Under the pieces are notes generated by a model that worked only from the letters and a program-made list of their open reading frames with translations, searched no databases and had not been told where the DNA came from. Below are positions 1-10,790 of a DNA stretch of 64,000 nucleotides, piece by piece. Position numbers and translations under genes: made by a program. Source of the stretch: Orobanche coerulescens (taxonomy: Eukaryota; Streptophyta; Magnoliopsida; Lamiales; Orobanchaceae); the NCBI GenBank assembly GCA_033398695.1, contig CM065815.1:100406501-100470500 (forward strand), read 5' to 3'. The number at the start of each line of letters is the position of its first letter. Within the stretch, counting starts at the first letter, position 1.

Positions 1-923
1 ACAATGGACAGCGGCATGCGCACAAGACAGGAACTGATAGCAACAGTTCGATACAGCAACAATAACGGACATCAGCACTCGCCAAGACACGAACTAATAA
101 CAACAGTTCGATACATCAACAATAACAGAAAGCAGCATGCGCCTAGAGGAACTGGACGAGTGGAAATGAACCAGAATAGTCAACTCCAAATAGCGGCACT
201 CGAAACAGCAAGTTTCGGTCGAATGCAACAGAAACAGGAAGCAAGCTTCGGACAATCAAACAGCGATTGATGCGAACTCCCGATCAGGTATAACCCTGTA
301 TCGAAAGCAAGAGGAATGTCTTTTGCGAACAGGGAACACGAACAATAATTCGAAGTATGGAACGAAATGTAAGAATTGTCCGAAAATGGGGAAATTCTAC
401 CAAAATAGGACAGGAAATAGGTGTTTATCGAATTAGACCTATAATTCGATAAGATAATTTCTTCTCAAGACCTATTGAGAATCGATCAGATTAAAATTCG
501 AAAACGCGTCGAATAATAACCAAATTTTGGAAGGAAACTCGTCCAACTCTTTTAAACAATACACAATGTATTTTTTTGATGAATCAATAATGAATCGGTT
601 ACAACCCAAACATGACTACTTATAGATAAGAGTAGCCTTACAAGATTACTTAAAATATTAAAAGGGTAAGATCACATGATATTTAAAATAAAGGAAAAAG
701 ACAACAAAAAGGTATGGCACACTCCATGCCACTTGCAAACAAAAAAAATAAAGGATGGGTGAAATCTTTTTCCCATGATATTCTTGAGATATGATGTATC
801 AGTTTATCATAAAGAAATGGGATGACATCTTTATTATCTTGGACAAGATCGGCCGTGATCTTCACCGACTTGGACCTAATCATGATGCATGTCGCCATAT
901 CTAAGTTATTCCAAGTCCGATCA
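1..923 (-). mobile_element. Family A-type LTR, truncated by window edge (host LTR 'H', distal part)
   Basis: Read on the minus strand, this is most of a family A LTR. It begins TGATCGGACTTGG at 923, passes the TATA-like segment near 620 and the poly(A)-region block near 480-600, and reaches the U5-like minisatellite at about 1-140. The last roughly 100 bp of the LTR lie left of the window. The first 124 bp expected of such an LTR are missing here. A matching 124-bp LTR head lies at 1971-2094 and another at 7379-7502, with GATCA beside each junction, so this is probably an LTR split by insertion. Apparent reading frames are minisatellite translations, not genes. Confidence 0.7.
24..145 (-). 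repeat. LTR-internal minisatellite (about 60-bp unit)
   Basis: Two diverged copies of a unit of about 60 bp follow each other. Each holds a GACAGGAACTGATA-like part and an AACAGTTCGATACA-like part. The same unit occurs in varying number in the U5-like part of the other family A LTRs, for example near 1020-1200, 7030-7140 and 13500-13600, and explains much of their length variation. Confidence 0.7.
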
Positions 924-1970
924 TGAGGCAAAATCTCTATCGATACAGCGGAAGGCTGTTTTGATGAGCGGAAGTGAACAACACTTAGCCAAAAGGAATC
1001 GAACAGCACAATTAGGAACTGACAGAAACTGATAGCAACAGTTCGATACAGCAACAATAATGGATAGCGGCACATGCACAAGACAGGAACTAATAACAAC
1101 AGTTCGATACATCAAAAATACAGGAACTGATAACAACAGTTTGATACAGCAACAAGACAGGAACTGATAACAACAGTTTGATACAGTAACAAAATAGGAG
1201 CTGGCCGAGTGTAAATGACCGGAACAGGCAACTCCAAACAGCGGCACTTGAAAACAGCAGGTTTTGGTCGGATTAAATGGAAACAGGAAGCAAGTCTCGG
1301 TCAATCGAACAACAATTGATGTGAACTCCCGATCAGGTACAACCGAAATAGGATAGGAAACAGGTGTTTATCGAACTAGACCAATAATTCGCTAAGGTGA
1401 CTTCTCCTCAATACTTATTGAGAATTGATCAGATTAAAATTCGAAAACGCATCGAATAATAACCAAATTTTGGAAGGAAACTCATCCAACTCTTTTAAAC
1501 AATACACAATGTATTTTTTTTGATGAATCAATGATGAATCGGTTAAAACCCAAACATGACTACTTATAGGTAAGACTAGCCTGACAAGATTACTTAAAAT
1601 ACTAAAAGATAAGATCACATGATCTTAAAATAAAGAAAAGACAATGAAAAGGGTACTCCACGCCACTTGCAAACAAAAGGAATAAAGGATGGGTTTTGTC
1701 TCCAATTTGCTCTTCTTCTCCACATGCAGGTCGTGAATCCTGCATTGATTTATTATAAAGAAATGGGATGAAATCTTTATTATCTTATCTTCACCAACTT
1801 GGATCCAACATGATGCATGTTGCCACGTTTAAGTTATTCCCAATCCGATCACCAAGGTTACTCAAGGTCTCATAGTTGTTTTCTCGCCTAAGTATGTAGG
1901 AGTATGTTCAAGGTGTTTTACGTCAATCCTTACTTCGTCTTCTTCGCATGGAGTAGTCGGTTTCGTATCA
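924..1970 (-). mobile_element. Family A LTR, complete (LTR2)
   Basis: A full minus-strand LTR of 1047 bp. It starts TGATACGAAACC at 1970 and ends GCCTCA at 924, where family members usually have GCATCA. It is flanked by GATCA (919-923) and AATCA (1971-1975), a 4 of 5 match expected of a 5-bp target duplication. No primer site or internal sequence follows it, so it is a solo LTR or the product of LTR recombination. A TATA-like CTATAAGTAG block, in the form TATAGGTAAG here, lies near 1565. Confidence 0.75.
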
Positions 1971-2094
1971 AATCACCAAGGTTACTCCAAGTCTCGTACC
2001 CGTTTTCTCGCCTAAGTACGTAGGTGTATGTTCAAGGTGTTTTACGTCGATACTCACTTCGTCTTCTTCACTTGGAATAGTCGGTTTCATAGCA
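1971..2094 (-). repeat. 124-bp LTR head (second copy)
   Basis: The first 124 bp of a family A-like LTR, starting TGCTATGAAACC at 2094 and ending GTGATT at 1971, next to the start of LTR2. Its closest relative in the window is the segment at 7379-7502; both contain GAGTATCGACG where other copies have GGATTGACG. It is either the head of an LTR split by LTR2, or one half of a duplicated LTR head. Confidence 0.65.
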
Positions 2095-2713
2095 TGTATG
2101 GAAACATGTGTTTATCGAAGTTGACCTATAATTCGATAAGGTGATTTCTCCTCAAGACCTATTGAGAATTGATCAGATTAAAATTCGAAAACGCGTCGAA
2201 TAATAACCAAATTTTGGAAGGAAACTCGTCCAACTCTTTTAAACAATAAACAATGTATTTTTTTGATGAATCAATAATGAATCGGTTACAACCCAAACAT
2301 GACTACTTATAGGTAAGAGTAGCCTGACAAGATTACTTAAAATATTAAAAGATGAGATCACATGATCTTAAAATAAAGAAAAGACAATGAAAAGGGTACT
2401 CCACGCAACTTGCACACAAAAGGAATAAAGGATGGGTTTTGTCTCCAAGGTGCTCTTCTTTTCCACATGCAGGCCGTGAATCCTGCATTGATTTATTATA
2501 AAGAAATGGGATGAAATCTTTATTATATTATCTTCACCCACTTGGACCCAACATGATGCATGTTGCCATGTTTAAGTTATTCCCAGTCCGATCACCAAGG
2601 TTACTCCAGGTCTCGTAGCCGTTTTCTCGCCTAAGTATGTAGGAGTATGTTCAAGGTGTTTTACGTCAATCCTTACTTCGTCTTCTTCGATTGGAGTAGT
2701 CATTTTCTTATCA
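2095..2713 (-). mobile_element. Truncated 3' LTR of A1 (LTR3)
   Basis: The A1 LTR starts TGATAAGAAAATGAC at 2713, directly after the purine tract at 2714-2727 (shown as pyrimidines on the plus strand). It runs through the TATA-like and poly(A) regions and stops at 2095, inside the TGTTTCC segment of the R/U5 region, where the 124-bp LTR head begins. About 450 bp of the distal LTR is missing. The end of pol (stop near 2572) lies inside it. Confidence 0.75.
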
Positions 2714-4011
2714 TTCCCTCCTTCTTTAAAAGAAATTGTCCTCAATTCTGCAATTCCATTGTCGTCGAGATATGGAGATAGATCACCTATGTTAAAAGTA
2801 GCATGCACTCCATAATCACCCGGAAGTTCTAACTTGTATGCATTGTCGTTCACCTTCGCAACTACTTTAAATGGTCCCTCAGCTCGTGGCATCACCTTGT
2901 TCTTACGCTAACTTGGAAATCGCTCTTTCCTCAAATGCACCCAAACTAAATCCCCAACTTCGAATAATCTCGGCTTTCTTTGCTTGTTCGACTTTCTTTT
3001 GTAAGTCTTGTTTATCTCCTTGATTCGATTACGTACTTGCTCATGTAATTTCATCATTGACTTCATCTTCGACTCCGCATCCTTATGCAACAATTCATCA
3101 CTCGGTAATGGAATTAGATCTAACGGCACGTAAGGATTCAGCCCGTAAACTACTTCAAATAGAGAGTGCGCTGTGGCATGAGTAAGAGAATGATTATAAG
3201 CAAACTCCGCATGTGCAAGCTTCAAATCCCAATCCTTTTGTGTCTTGCTCACAAGACCACGTAATAAAGTGCCTAAGGTTCGATTGGTTACCTCGGATTG
3301 GCCATCTATTTGTGGATGATGCGACGTGCTAAATAGAAGCTTGGTTCCCACCTTCCTCCACATGGTGTTCCAAAAATAGCTAAGGAATTTTGAGTCCCGA
3401 TCCGAAACAATCATCTTCGGAACCCCATGCAATCGTACAATCTCTCGGAAATACAAATCAGCGACGTTACTCCCGTCGTCCATCTTGTGACAGGCCACAA
3501 AGTGAGCCATCTTCGAAAATCGATCGATAACGACCATAATAGCATCCTTCCCTCTTTGAGTACGAGGTAAAGCAACAATGAAATCCATCGAAACATCTTC
3601 CCATGGCTTTTTCGGAATCGGTAAAGGCATGTATACCCCCAGCCTGAACGAACTCTTCGCAATACATCATGTCACAAACTTACTAATTATGTCATTCACA
3701 TCCCCCTGCATCCTTGGCCAATAAAAATATTCCTTAAGTACCTCCAATGTCTTAGCCGAACCAAAGTGGCCAGCCAAGCCTCCACCGTGAGCTTCCCGAA
3801 CCAACAATTTTTGAACCGCGTGTTTGGGCAAGCAAAGACGATTTCCTTTGAAGAGAAAGCCTTCTTGCATCGTAAATTCTCCAAACGTACTAGATTTGCA
3901 ATGAGTGAAAGTCTCACCAAAATCCGCATCACCATCATAATATTCTTTCAACGTCTTGAACCCAAGCAAACGAACATCAAGAGTAGAGAGCAAGGCATAC
4001 CTCCTAGACAA
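2572..4011 (-). pseudogene. A1 integrase, broken
   Basis: Integrase joins element cDNA into the genome. The HHCC zinc-binding part (GGGLAGHFGSAKT, then a degraded ISKFVT where family copies read ISKCVTC) lies at 4011-3667 and ends at a stop. The catalytic core follows at 3630-2908 with all three acidic residues visible: Asp of SMDFIVALP, Asp of VSDRDSKF, and Glu of DGQSEVTNRTL. The C-terminal domain (NDNAYKLELPGDYGVHATF) is at 2895-2572 after another break. The last 47 codons or so lie inside the 3' LTR. At least two disruptions separate the three parts. A2 to A5-type copies in the window allow the frame to be judged. Confidence 0.9.
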
Positions 4012-4065
4012 TGCATCCGCTACAATGTTGCTCTTGTCATCCTTATATTTCGATGAAAAGTGGAA

Positions 4066-5516
4066 CTATTGCAAGAATTCCACCCACTTAGCATGTCTCG
4101 GACTCAACTTCTGTTGCCCATTAATATACTTCAAGGACTCATGATCTGAATGTAGAATAAAGTGTTTCGGCCGAAGGTAATGACTCCAATGATCAAGGGC
4201 TCTCACAATGGCATAAAACTCCTTGTCATAAGTACAATAGTTGAGTCGAGCCCCACCGAATTTCTCCAAGAAGTATGCAATCGGTCGTCTCCATTGGACG
4301 AGAACCGCCCTAAATACCCACTCCACTCGCATCACATTCTACCTCGAACGGTTGTGAAAAATCGGGTATCGCCAAGATAGGTGCCTCACACATTTTTTTT
4401 TTCAATTTTTCAAACGCCCCTTGGGCAGCCCCATTCCACACAAATGGTCCTTTTCAAGCAGTCCGTTATCGAACTTGAAATGGTGCTAAAGTCTCGGATG
4501 AACCTCCGATAAAATGAAGCAAATCCGTGAAAGGATCGGACTTCCGTGATGGTTTTAGGAGTAGGCCAAGATTTAATTGCCTCGATCTTGGCTTGATCAA
4601 CCGACACTCCTTCCTTTAAAACGATATAGGTAAGAAAGACTATACTTTCAACTAAGAATGAGCACTTCTCTTGTTTTCCATACAGCCTTTGATCCCTAAG
4701 AGTCTCGAAGACTTGCCATAAGTGCCCGAAATGTTCTTGCAGCGATCGTTTATAAATCAAAATGTAATCCAAGTTAACAACTACAAATTTCCCCAAAAAA
4801 CAGCTTAAGTACCTCATTCATCAAACGCATGAAAGTTCTCGGCGCATTTGTATAACGGTCCATTCATACAGCCAGTGTTTGGTTTTGAAATCCGTTTTCC
4901 ACTCATCTCCTTCTTGCATACGAATCTGGTGATAACCACTCCGTAAATCGACCTTTGAAAAGATCACGAATCCGTATAGTTCATCCAACATGTCATCAAC
5001 CCTCGGAATCGGGAATCGATACTTGATTTTTATGTCACTCACAGCTCGACTGTCAATACACATTCTCCAAGATCCGTCCTTCTTAGGAACAAGTAAAACC
5101 GGAACCGCACAAGGGCTTAGACTTTCTCGAACATACCCGCGGTTCATTAGTTCTTCGATTTGTTTTTGTAATTCCTTCGTCTCCTCGGGATTACATCTAT
5201 AGGCAGCTTTTTTAGGGAGCGACGCACACGGTATGAGATCGATTTGATGTTCAATCCCACGAATAGGTGGCAAACCCGACGGTAACTCGTCAGGAAAAAC
5301 ATCCGCAAATTGGTGTAATAAAGCATCCATCTTCCCGTCGTTCCACACAACCAAGTTATTGTTCCGTGTCTCCTTCAATATAAACAAGTACACGCACTCA
5401 CCATCATCAATAGCATCTTCCATCTCCCGCTCGCTAGCAAACATGGTAAGTTTCCATTTTTCAACCCGATTAGAGCTCATAGAACGTATAGCTTGAGGTG
5501 ACATCGGTTTAAGCAC
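4066..5516 (-). pseudogene. A1 reverse transcriptase and RNase H, broken
   Basis: RT copies element RNA into DNA and RNase H removes the template. RT fingers and palm lie at 5516-4821 ([21 protein letters not shown], then [15 protein letters not shown]). Near 4860, 13 bp present in sister copies are missing, which shifts the frame. RT continues at 4817-4410. The catalytic YLDD box of the sister copies reads NLDY here, losing one catalytic Asp. RNase H follows at 4335-4066 ([27 protein letters not shown]). The frame is the same as gag-protease upstream, fitting a single gag-pol frame. Confidence 0.9.
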
Positions 5517-5537
5517 AATTTTTTTGCCCTTATCCCG

Positions 5538-6902
5538 TTACTCATACTCATTGCTTCTCCCTCGATGCAAAACATCCCTATCAAACATCCATGGACATCC
5601 CAAAAGTACATGACATGCATCCATTGGGAGTACATCACATAATACATTGTCATTATACGAACCCATGGTTAATCCAATTCTTACTTGTTTTGTCACCTTT
5701 ATTTTGATCCCATCATCGAGCCAATGTAAAGTGTAAGGTTTCGGATGAGTCGTAGTGATCACCCCGAGTTTAGTCACCATCTCACTCGAAGCTATGTTGG
5801 TGCAACTTCCTCCATCAACGATCAAACTACACCATTTATTCCCGACTTGACACTTCGTGTGGAATATTTGAACCCGTTGTTCCGAATTATTCGAAGCAGA
5901 TTTGGCTTGTAAAGTACGGAGAACTAAATTTGGGTCATAGTTTGTAGCATCGTAAGTCTCACATTCTTCTCCTTCTTCGTCCTCCATGTTGAAATCAAAT
6001 ACATCACCCAGTCTTTCCTTTTCGTCCCCGACCAACAACTCGTTTCGGATCGTGACAGCTTCTCTTAGTGTCATCACTCGTTTCTTTGTACAAGCATTTT
6101 GATAATGACTGAACCCTTGACATTTGAAACATCGTACTTTAGTCAAACTCGTCTCCTTCGGCACGTAGGGGGCTTTAGGAACCGCAATAGGGGTAGGAGT
6201 CGGTACAGTCATTTTAGTAGCTGAACTGGAATCGATACTTGGGTTTCCCAATTTAGATGGAAACTCGGGTTTATAAAACTTCATCTTGTTTTGAGCTTCC
6301 AACTTCACACATAGTCCACACAATGTATCGAAGTCTTCATATGGGTATAATTCCACCGACTTAGCTATGCTTCGGTTTAAGCCACGCAAGAAACGCGACA
6401 TCTTCTGCTCCTCATTCTCCTCTATTTCTCCCATTAAGGTCAGATTTTCAAACTCCTCAATGTATTGACTGACACTTAACTTTCCTTGCATGAGGTCGGA
6501 AATCTTCCGGTATAAGGACAACCTATGTGATGTTGGTACATATCTTTTACGAAGTTTTCTTTTTAATGAATCCCATGAACAGATCTTTTCTTTCCCCGCG
6601 CGAGCTCTTCGTGTTTTAACTCCTTCGTACCAAAGTGAAGCGTCTTTCCCCAACTTGCGAATTTCATACTTGCACCGTTTCTCATCGTCGAGGTCTTTAA
6701 ACTCGAACATGCGATCAATTTTATCTTCCCATTCCAAGTAAACTTCACGGTCTGTCCCGCCAATGAATTTCGGAATCTCGTTAACTTTGAATTCTTCGAC
6801 ATGGTCACCACGCCTAGGTTGCCAACGCTGGTCGCGTTGTTCTGGTATGTCATGCAATGCGTCGCGAATTTTTGCCAAGAAATCAGCATCGTTGAGATCC
6901 AT
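5538..6902 (-). pseudogene. A1 gag-protease
   Basis: About 454 residues, starting at ATG 6902 (MDLNDADF). The frame is open upstream through the primer site, but that stretch is non-coding. Gag packages the element RNA: a retrotransposon-gag domain (EVYLEWEDKIDRMF, LRKRYVP, RFLRGLNRSIA) is followed by a CCHC zinc knuckle CFKCQGFSHYQNAC. The protease segment carries IVDGGSCTNIAS, with DGG where many aspartic proteases have D[ST]G, and ends in a LLGCPW motif (usually LLGRPW). The stop at 5538-5540 is a Leu codon (TTA) in sister copies, so it is a nonsense mutation between PR and RT. Confidence 0.88.
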
Positions 6903-6925
6903 AATGCCAAAGATCAAGAAGTTGG

Positions 6926-6937
6926 GCTCCGATGCCA
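6926..6937 (-). other. A1 primer binding site
   Basis: On the minus strand TGGCATCGGAGC, 4 bases inside the 5' LTR end. It resembles TGGTATCAGAGC, the complement of the initiator-Met tRNA 3' end, with two substitutions. Confidence 0.8.
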
Positions 6938-6941
6938 CTTA

Positions 6942-7378
6942 TGATGTGGAATCTCTATCGGTACAGCGGAAGGATGTTTTGATGAGCGGAGGCGAACAGC
7001 ACTTAGCCAAAAGGAATCGAACAGCATAGTTATGAACTGATAGGAACTGATAGCAACAGTTTGATATAGCAACAATAATGGATAGCGGCATGCGCACAAG
7101 ACAGAAACTGATAACAATAGTTCGATACAGCAAAAAGACATGAACTGATGCATTGATTTATTATAAAGAAATGGGATGAAATCTTTATTATCTTATCTTC
7201 ACCAACTTGGACCCAACATGATGCATGTTGCCACGTTTAAGTTATTCCCAATCCGATCACCAAGGTTACTCAAGGTCTCGTAGTTGTTTTCTCGCCTAAG
7301 TATGTAGGAGTATGTTCAAGGTGTTTTACGTCAATCCTTACTTCTTCTTCTTCGCTTGGAGTAGTCGGTTTTGTATCA
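6942..7378 (-). mobile_element. A1 5' LTR with internal deletion
   Basis: Starts TGATACAAAACC at 7378 and ends CACATCA at 6942. At about 7148 the sequence jumps from the AATCAATGCA segment, which follows the pol tail, straight to the minisatellite. About 600 bp present in other family A LTRs (TATA and poly(A) regions) are therefore missing. Confidence 0.8.
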
Positions 7379-7502
7379 GATCACTAATGTTACTCCAAGT
7401 CTCGTACCCGTTTTCTCGCCTAAGTATGTAGGTGTATGTTCAAGGTGTTTTACGTCGATACTCACTTCGTCTTCTTCACTTGGAGTAGTCGGTTTCATAT
7501 CA
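7379..7502 (-). repeat. 124-bp LTR head (first copy)
   Basis: Minus-strand LTR head, TGATATGAAACC at 7502 to AGTGATC at 7379, inserted in the protease of C1. GATCA at 7379-7383 is the same pentamer as 919-923. A1 may therefore sit in an LTR whose two parts are 7379-7502 and 1-923. Confidence 0.65.
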
Positions 7503-8100
7503 ACTACCCTTTTTGGTACATTTTCATCTTGTAATTTGAGTTGATCCTTGTAGACTTGTTGCGGAGTTAACGGGGCGAGGGTAACTTTGCACTGTTTGAA
7601 CTCGAACGAATACGTATTAGTGTATCCGTTGTGACATAATTGTCGATCAAATTGCCAGGGTCGACCCAACAACAAATGTCCGGCTTGCATCGGCACCACA
7701 TCACATAATACCTCATCTTGATATTTGCCGATTCGGAATGCCACTAACACTTGTTTGGTGACTTTGGTTTCGCCACTATTGTTCAACCATTGCAATTTAT
7801 ATGGTTTCGGATGTTTCAAAGTGGTTAGTCCGAGTTTTCCCACCATCACGGTACTTGCAACATTCGTACATGATCCTCCGTCTATAATCATGCTGCACAC
7901 CTTATCTTTAATGTAACATCTCGTATGAAAAAGATTCTCCCGTTGTTCATTTATTTCATCCTTAGATTGTATGCTTAAAGCTCGTCGTGTGACTAAGGTG
8001 AGGGTTGCCGGAATTTAATCCTCGGATCCTTCTTCTCGTGGTTCGTTTTCTTCGGTGTCACTTTCGGACTCGATGTCCCCATTAGGCCTTATCACCATGA
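7503..8100 (-). pseudogene. C1 protease, 3'-truncated
   Basis: Aspartic protease processes the Gag-Pol polyprotein. Visible, read on the minus strand: VCSMIIDGGSCTNVAS, then KQVLVAFRIGKYQDEVLCD, LLGRPWQFDRQ and LAPLTPQQVY. The frame is open from about 7900 to 7503. It then reads on into the inserted LTR as a chance fusion ending at 7376. An in-frame stop (near 8019) precedes the protease in the gag-PR linker; the plus-strand copy C0 has a sense codon there. Confidence 0.85.
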
Positions 8101-8109
8101 CTCGTTAAT

Positions 8110-9132
8110 TTGGACAATTATTGGCATAATGTCCTCTTCCTTTGCAACGATGACATTGAACGTCTCAACTTCGATTAAAGTTAGCACTTGGCTGGATTGG
8201 TTTTGTCGAACTACTTCCTTCGGCCGTGGTTTTAGTTATAGATGGTTCGGCCCTCCATGGAGTGGTCATTCCTATTGAGGTACTTGGGTTCAGGGCTGTC
8301 CTCCATGTAAAATTTTGAGGAGTGGTTCGAACATTACCTCGTCGTTTGATTTGGTTTTCTATTTTTGTGGCCATGTGTACCATCTCTTCCACTTCGACGT
8401 AATGATGTAACTCCACCATGTTTTCTATCTCTCGGTTTAGTCCCGCTAGGAACCTTGCCATGGTAGCCTCTTGATCTTCTTCAATATTGGCTCAAATCAT
8501 TGTTATCTCCATCTCTTTAAAGTATTCTTCAACTGTTCGAGTACCTTGTCGTAGTGTTTGCAGTTGGTTATAGAGTTCCCAATAGTTGTAATTCGAACAA
8601 AACGTTTCCTTATCATCATCTTCATTTCTTCCAAAGTTTCAATAGGTGGTTCCTGGTTCCTTTTTCGGTTGTTCACCAATTGATCCCACCAAATAATGGC
8701 ATAATCGGTAAACTTTATGGCTGTGATCTTTACTTTCTTTAGACCCGAATAGTTATGGCATTCGAACATAAGTTCGATTTTTATTTCCCAATCAAGGTAA
8801 ACTTCGTGATAACTCTTACCTTGGAACGTAGGGACATTTAACTTGATATTCCCCAAGTTTTCATCTTGTCGATTGTCATCTCCTCGATCATGGCCTCTTC
8901 GAAACCTTCTTGGATTCCTCTTGATGTCTTCTTCATCCGAATAGTTCTCGTCTACTCGCACGGACGGACGTCTTCGAAGAATAATTGGTCGTCTCACTTG
9001 TGGATTTTCCATTTGATCCATGCGTGCATGAATTGGTTCCAATTTTGCGTCAAACATCCTTTCAAGTTGTTTCATCATCAATTCCATATCAAGCTTTGGA
9101 GATGAATGAGATGAATCTCTGATTTCCGACAT
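8110..9132 (-). pseudogene. C1 gag, frameshifted
   Basis: Starts at ATG 9132 (MSEIRDSSHS), 126 bp from the primer site. Residues 13-45 form a short amphipathic helix-like segment. A retrotransposon-gag domain (KSYHEVYLDWEIKIELMF, IRKRFV) follows, to about 8520. A frameshift and an in-frame stop near 8500 break it. The domain resumes at 8461-8165 (MARFLAGLNREIENMVELHHY). The zinc knuckle CHRCKGRGHYANNC lies at about 8160-8115 in yet another frame. Gag forms the particle and binds RNA. Confidence 0.87.
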
Positions 9133-9257
9133 GATCTCACGAAAATATTGTGAAGTTGTTTGTTGGTATGAAGGTTATGAACTCATGTATGGTGATATGA
9201 AAGGAAAAATAAGGCTGAATGATATAATAATGTTGATGAGAATAAGGCTGGACCTTA

Positions 9258-9269
9258 TCTCTGATACCA
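9258..9269 (-). other. C1 primer binding site
   Basis: TGGTATCAGAGA on the minus strand, 2 bases inside the 5' LTR; 11 of 12 match the initiator-Met tRNA complement. The 125 bp between it and gag is an untranslated leader with nothing else visible. Confidence 0.88.
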
Positions 9270-9271
9270 CA

Positions 9272-10218
9272 TGATATGATCCTCTTTGAAGCGAGAGGAC
9301 CGCGAATGCGGAAGCGTAGGTTAGTGTTGATTGTGATGGGGCTGAAATGAATAGTAACGATGGAGGTAAGATTGATGGATAAATGGTCCTCAACCCTACG
9401 AATAGCAAATTGTGAACTCTAGAAAGAAAACTAAAACCTGACAATTATATGTCCGTAGAACTTTAGAACCAGGGTGAAAAACAACACTTCAGGTGAAGAA
9501 TGAAAGTTGACTTGTATAATATTAGTAACTAAGCACAAAGAGTTGATTAACTCAAAAAACAACAAGTGTTTATTAAGGTTCAAAAATATCCATTAAACAT
9601 ACGAAAATCCCCTTTAAATAGGTGATAAGGGGCTAAACTTAGTCAACTAAACAATAATTAAAAGAGTACACATGATAAGGGACTAAAAGAGTACACGTGA
9701 TAAGGGACTACTAATGACCAAGACTTTGTGATTACAATAATGAAGATTTGTGGGAGGATGGCAACGGCTATGTAGGAAGGTGGGGGCTGGATTTCCTCTT
9801 TCAATTCTTCTTTAAATGGCGGGGCCAAATCTTCTTGTAATGATATACTTAAGGATCAATGAGATCACATTCATGATACACCAAGACTTGTAGGAAGGTG
9901 GGGCCGAAACTTCTTCAAATGCAACGGCCCTTTTGCGTAGAATATGGGCATAATCATCCGCATATAATGTGTGTAGATTTTACGTATGCATGTTATTTAA
10001 CCGAGCTTAATTAGATCATTCTCTTCCTGTATCTTGATGATGTTGATGATCACGTCGCTTTTAGGGTCCATCTCGATTGGTTCTTAGCCAAATCTCTATC
10101 CCACATGATTTGTACGAGTCCGTTGATTGATTCCTTGAATTGTTTAGCTCTTGCTCTTGTGACTGGACCGACGGGTATTTTAACTGGGTCCAGAGGATAA
10201 TCCAACGGTTTCTCGTCA
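9272..10218 (-). mobile_element. C1 5' LTR
   Basis: 947 bp, TGACGAGAAACC at 10218 to CATATCA at 9272. It aligns in reverse with the C0 3' LTR at 63161-64000. The first 80 bp or so repeat the end of pol (a TRARAKQFK-type basic tail near 10130). A TATA-like CTATTTAAA lies near 9610-9620. No genes. Confidence 0.88.
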
Positions 10219-10790
10219 ACGAGAAGAAGGCTCCGAGGATGAAATTCCGGCAGCCCTCACCTTAGTCACCCGACGCGCTTTAAGCATACAATCTAAGGAC
10301 TAAATTAACGAACAATGGGAGAATCTTTTTCATATGAGATGTTACATTAAAGATAAGGTGTGCAGCGTGATTATAGAAGGAGGATCATATACGAATGTTG
10401 CAAGTACCGTGATGGTGGAAAAACTCGGACTAACCACTTTGAAACCTTCGAAAGCGTATAAATTGCAATGGTTGAATAATAGTAGCGAAACCAAAGTCAC
10501 CAAACAAGTGTTAGTGGCATTCCGAATAGGCAAATATCAAGATGAGGTTTTATGTGACATGGTGCCGATGCAAGCCGGACATTTGTTGTTGGGTCGACCC
10601 TGGTAATTTGATGGACAAGTACTCACAATGGATACACTAATAAGTATTCGTTCGAGTTCAAACAGCGTAAAGTTACCCTCGCCCCGTTAACTCCGCAACA
10701 AGTCTACGAGGATCAACTCAAATTACAAGATGAAAATGTACCAAAAAGGGCAGTCGATACCAGGGAAAAGAAAAAGGAGAGTGCGAAAAT
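10219..10790 (+). pseudogene. C0 gag tail and protease
   Basis: Begins inside gag at the acidic linker (EEGSEDEIPAALTLVTRRALSIQSKD) and has a stop at about 10300. Protease follows: VCSVIIEGGSYTNVAS, where sister copies have IIDGGSCTN, so the catalytic Asp is Glu. LLGRPW is followed by TAA at 10605, a CAA codon in C1. The tail (KLPSPR, YQKG) is shifted. A dead homologue of the C1 protease at 7503-8100. Confidence 0.85.

Larger units (their letters stand above)
2095..7378 (-). mobile_element. A1: degenerate Ty3/gypsy retrotransposon, family A
   Basis: Minus-strand order is 5' LTR (7378-6942), primer site (6937-6926), gag and protease, reverse transcriptase, RNase H, integrase, purine tract, then a truncated 3' LTR. 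GATCA at 7379-7383 flanks the 5' LTR and may pair with GATCA at 919-923. The coding region has nonsense and frameshift mutations and a mutated RT active site, so it is dead. The gene order PR-RT-RH-IN defines Ty3/gypsy. The LTR-pol overlap resembles that recalled for CRM-type chromoviruses (inference). Confidence 0.9.
7503..10218 (-). mobile_element. C1: partial Ty3/gypsy element, family C, inserted in C0
   Basis: Minus-strand order is 5' LTR (10218-9272), primer site, gag, and the first part of protease. It is cut at 7502 by the family A insertions, and the rest lies left of the window. Its right end (TGACGAGAAACC at 10218) abuts the C0 gag at 10219, where ACGAG is the likely target duplication. 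C0 and C1 are the same family, so one element entered another in opposite orientation. Confidence 0.88.

Noticed and set aside
683..1304. Cys/Leu-rich open frames (CACRYPLLLLYRTVAIS-like) that look like membrane proteins
   Set aside because: They are translations of the LTR minisatellite and recur in every family A LTR in several frames; no start context or domain.
7376..7502. C1 protease appearing fused to [20 protein letters not shown]
   Set aside because: The same accident: the open frame crosses into the 124-bp LTR head inserted at 7502.
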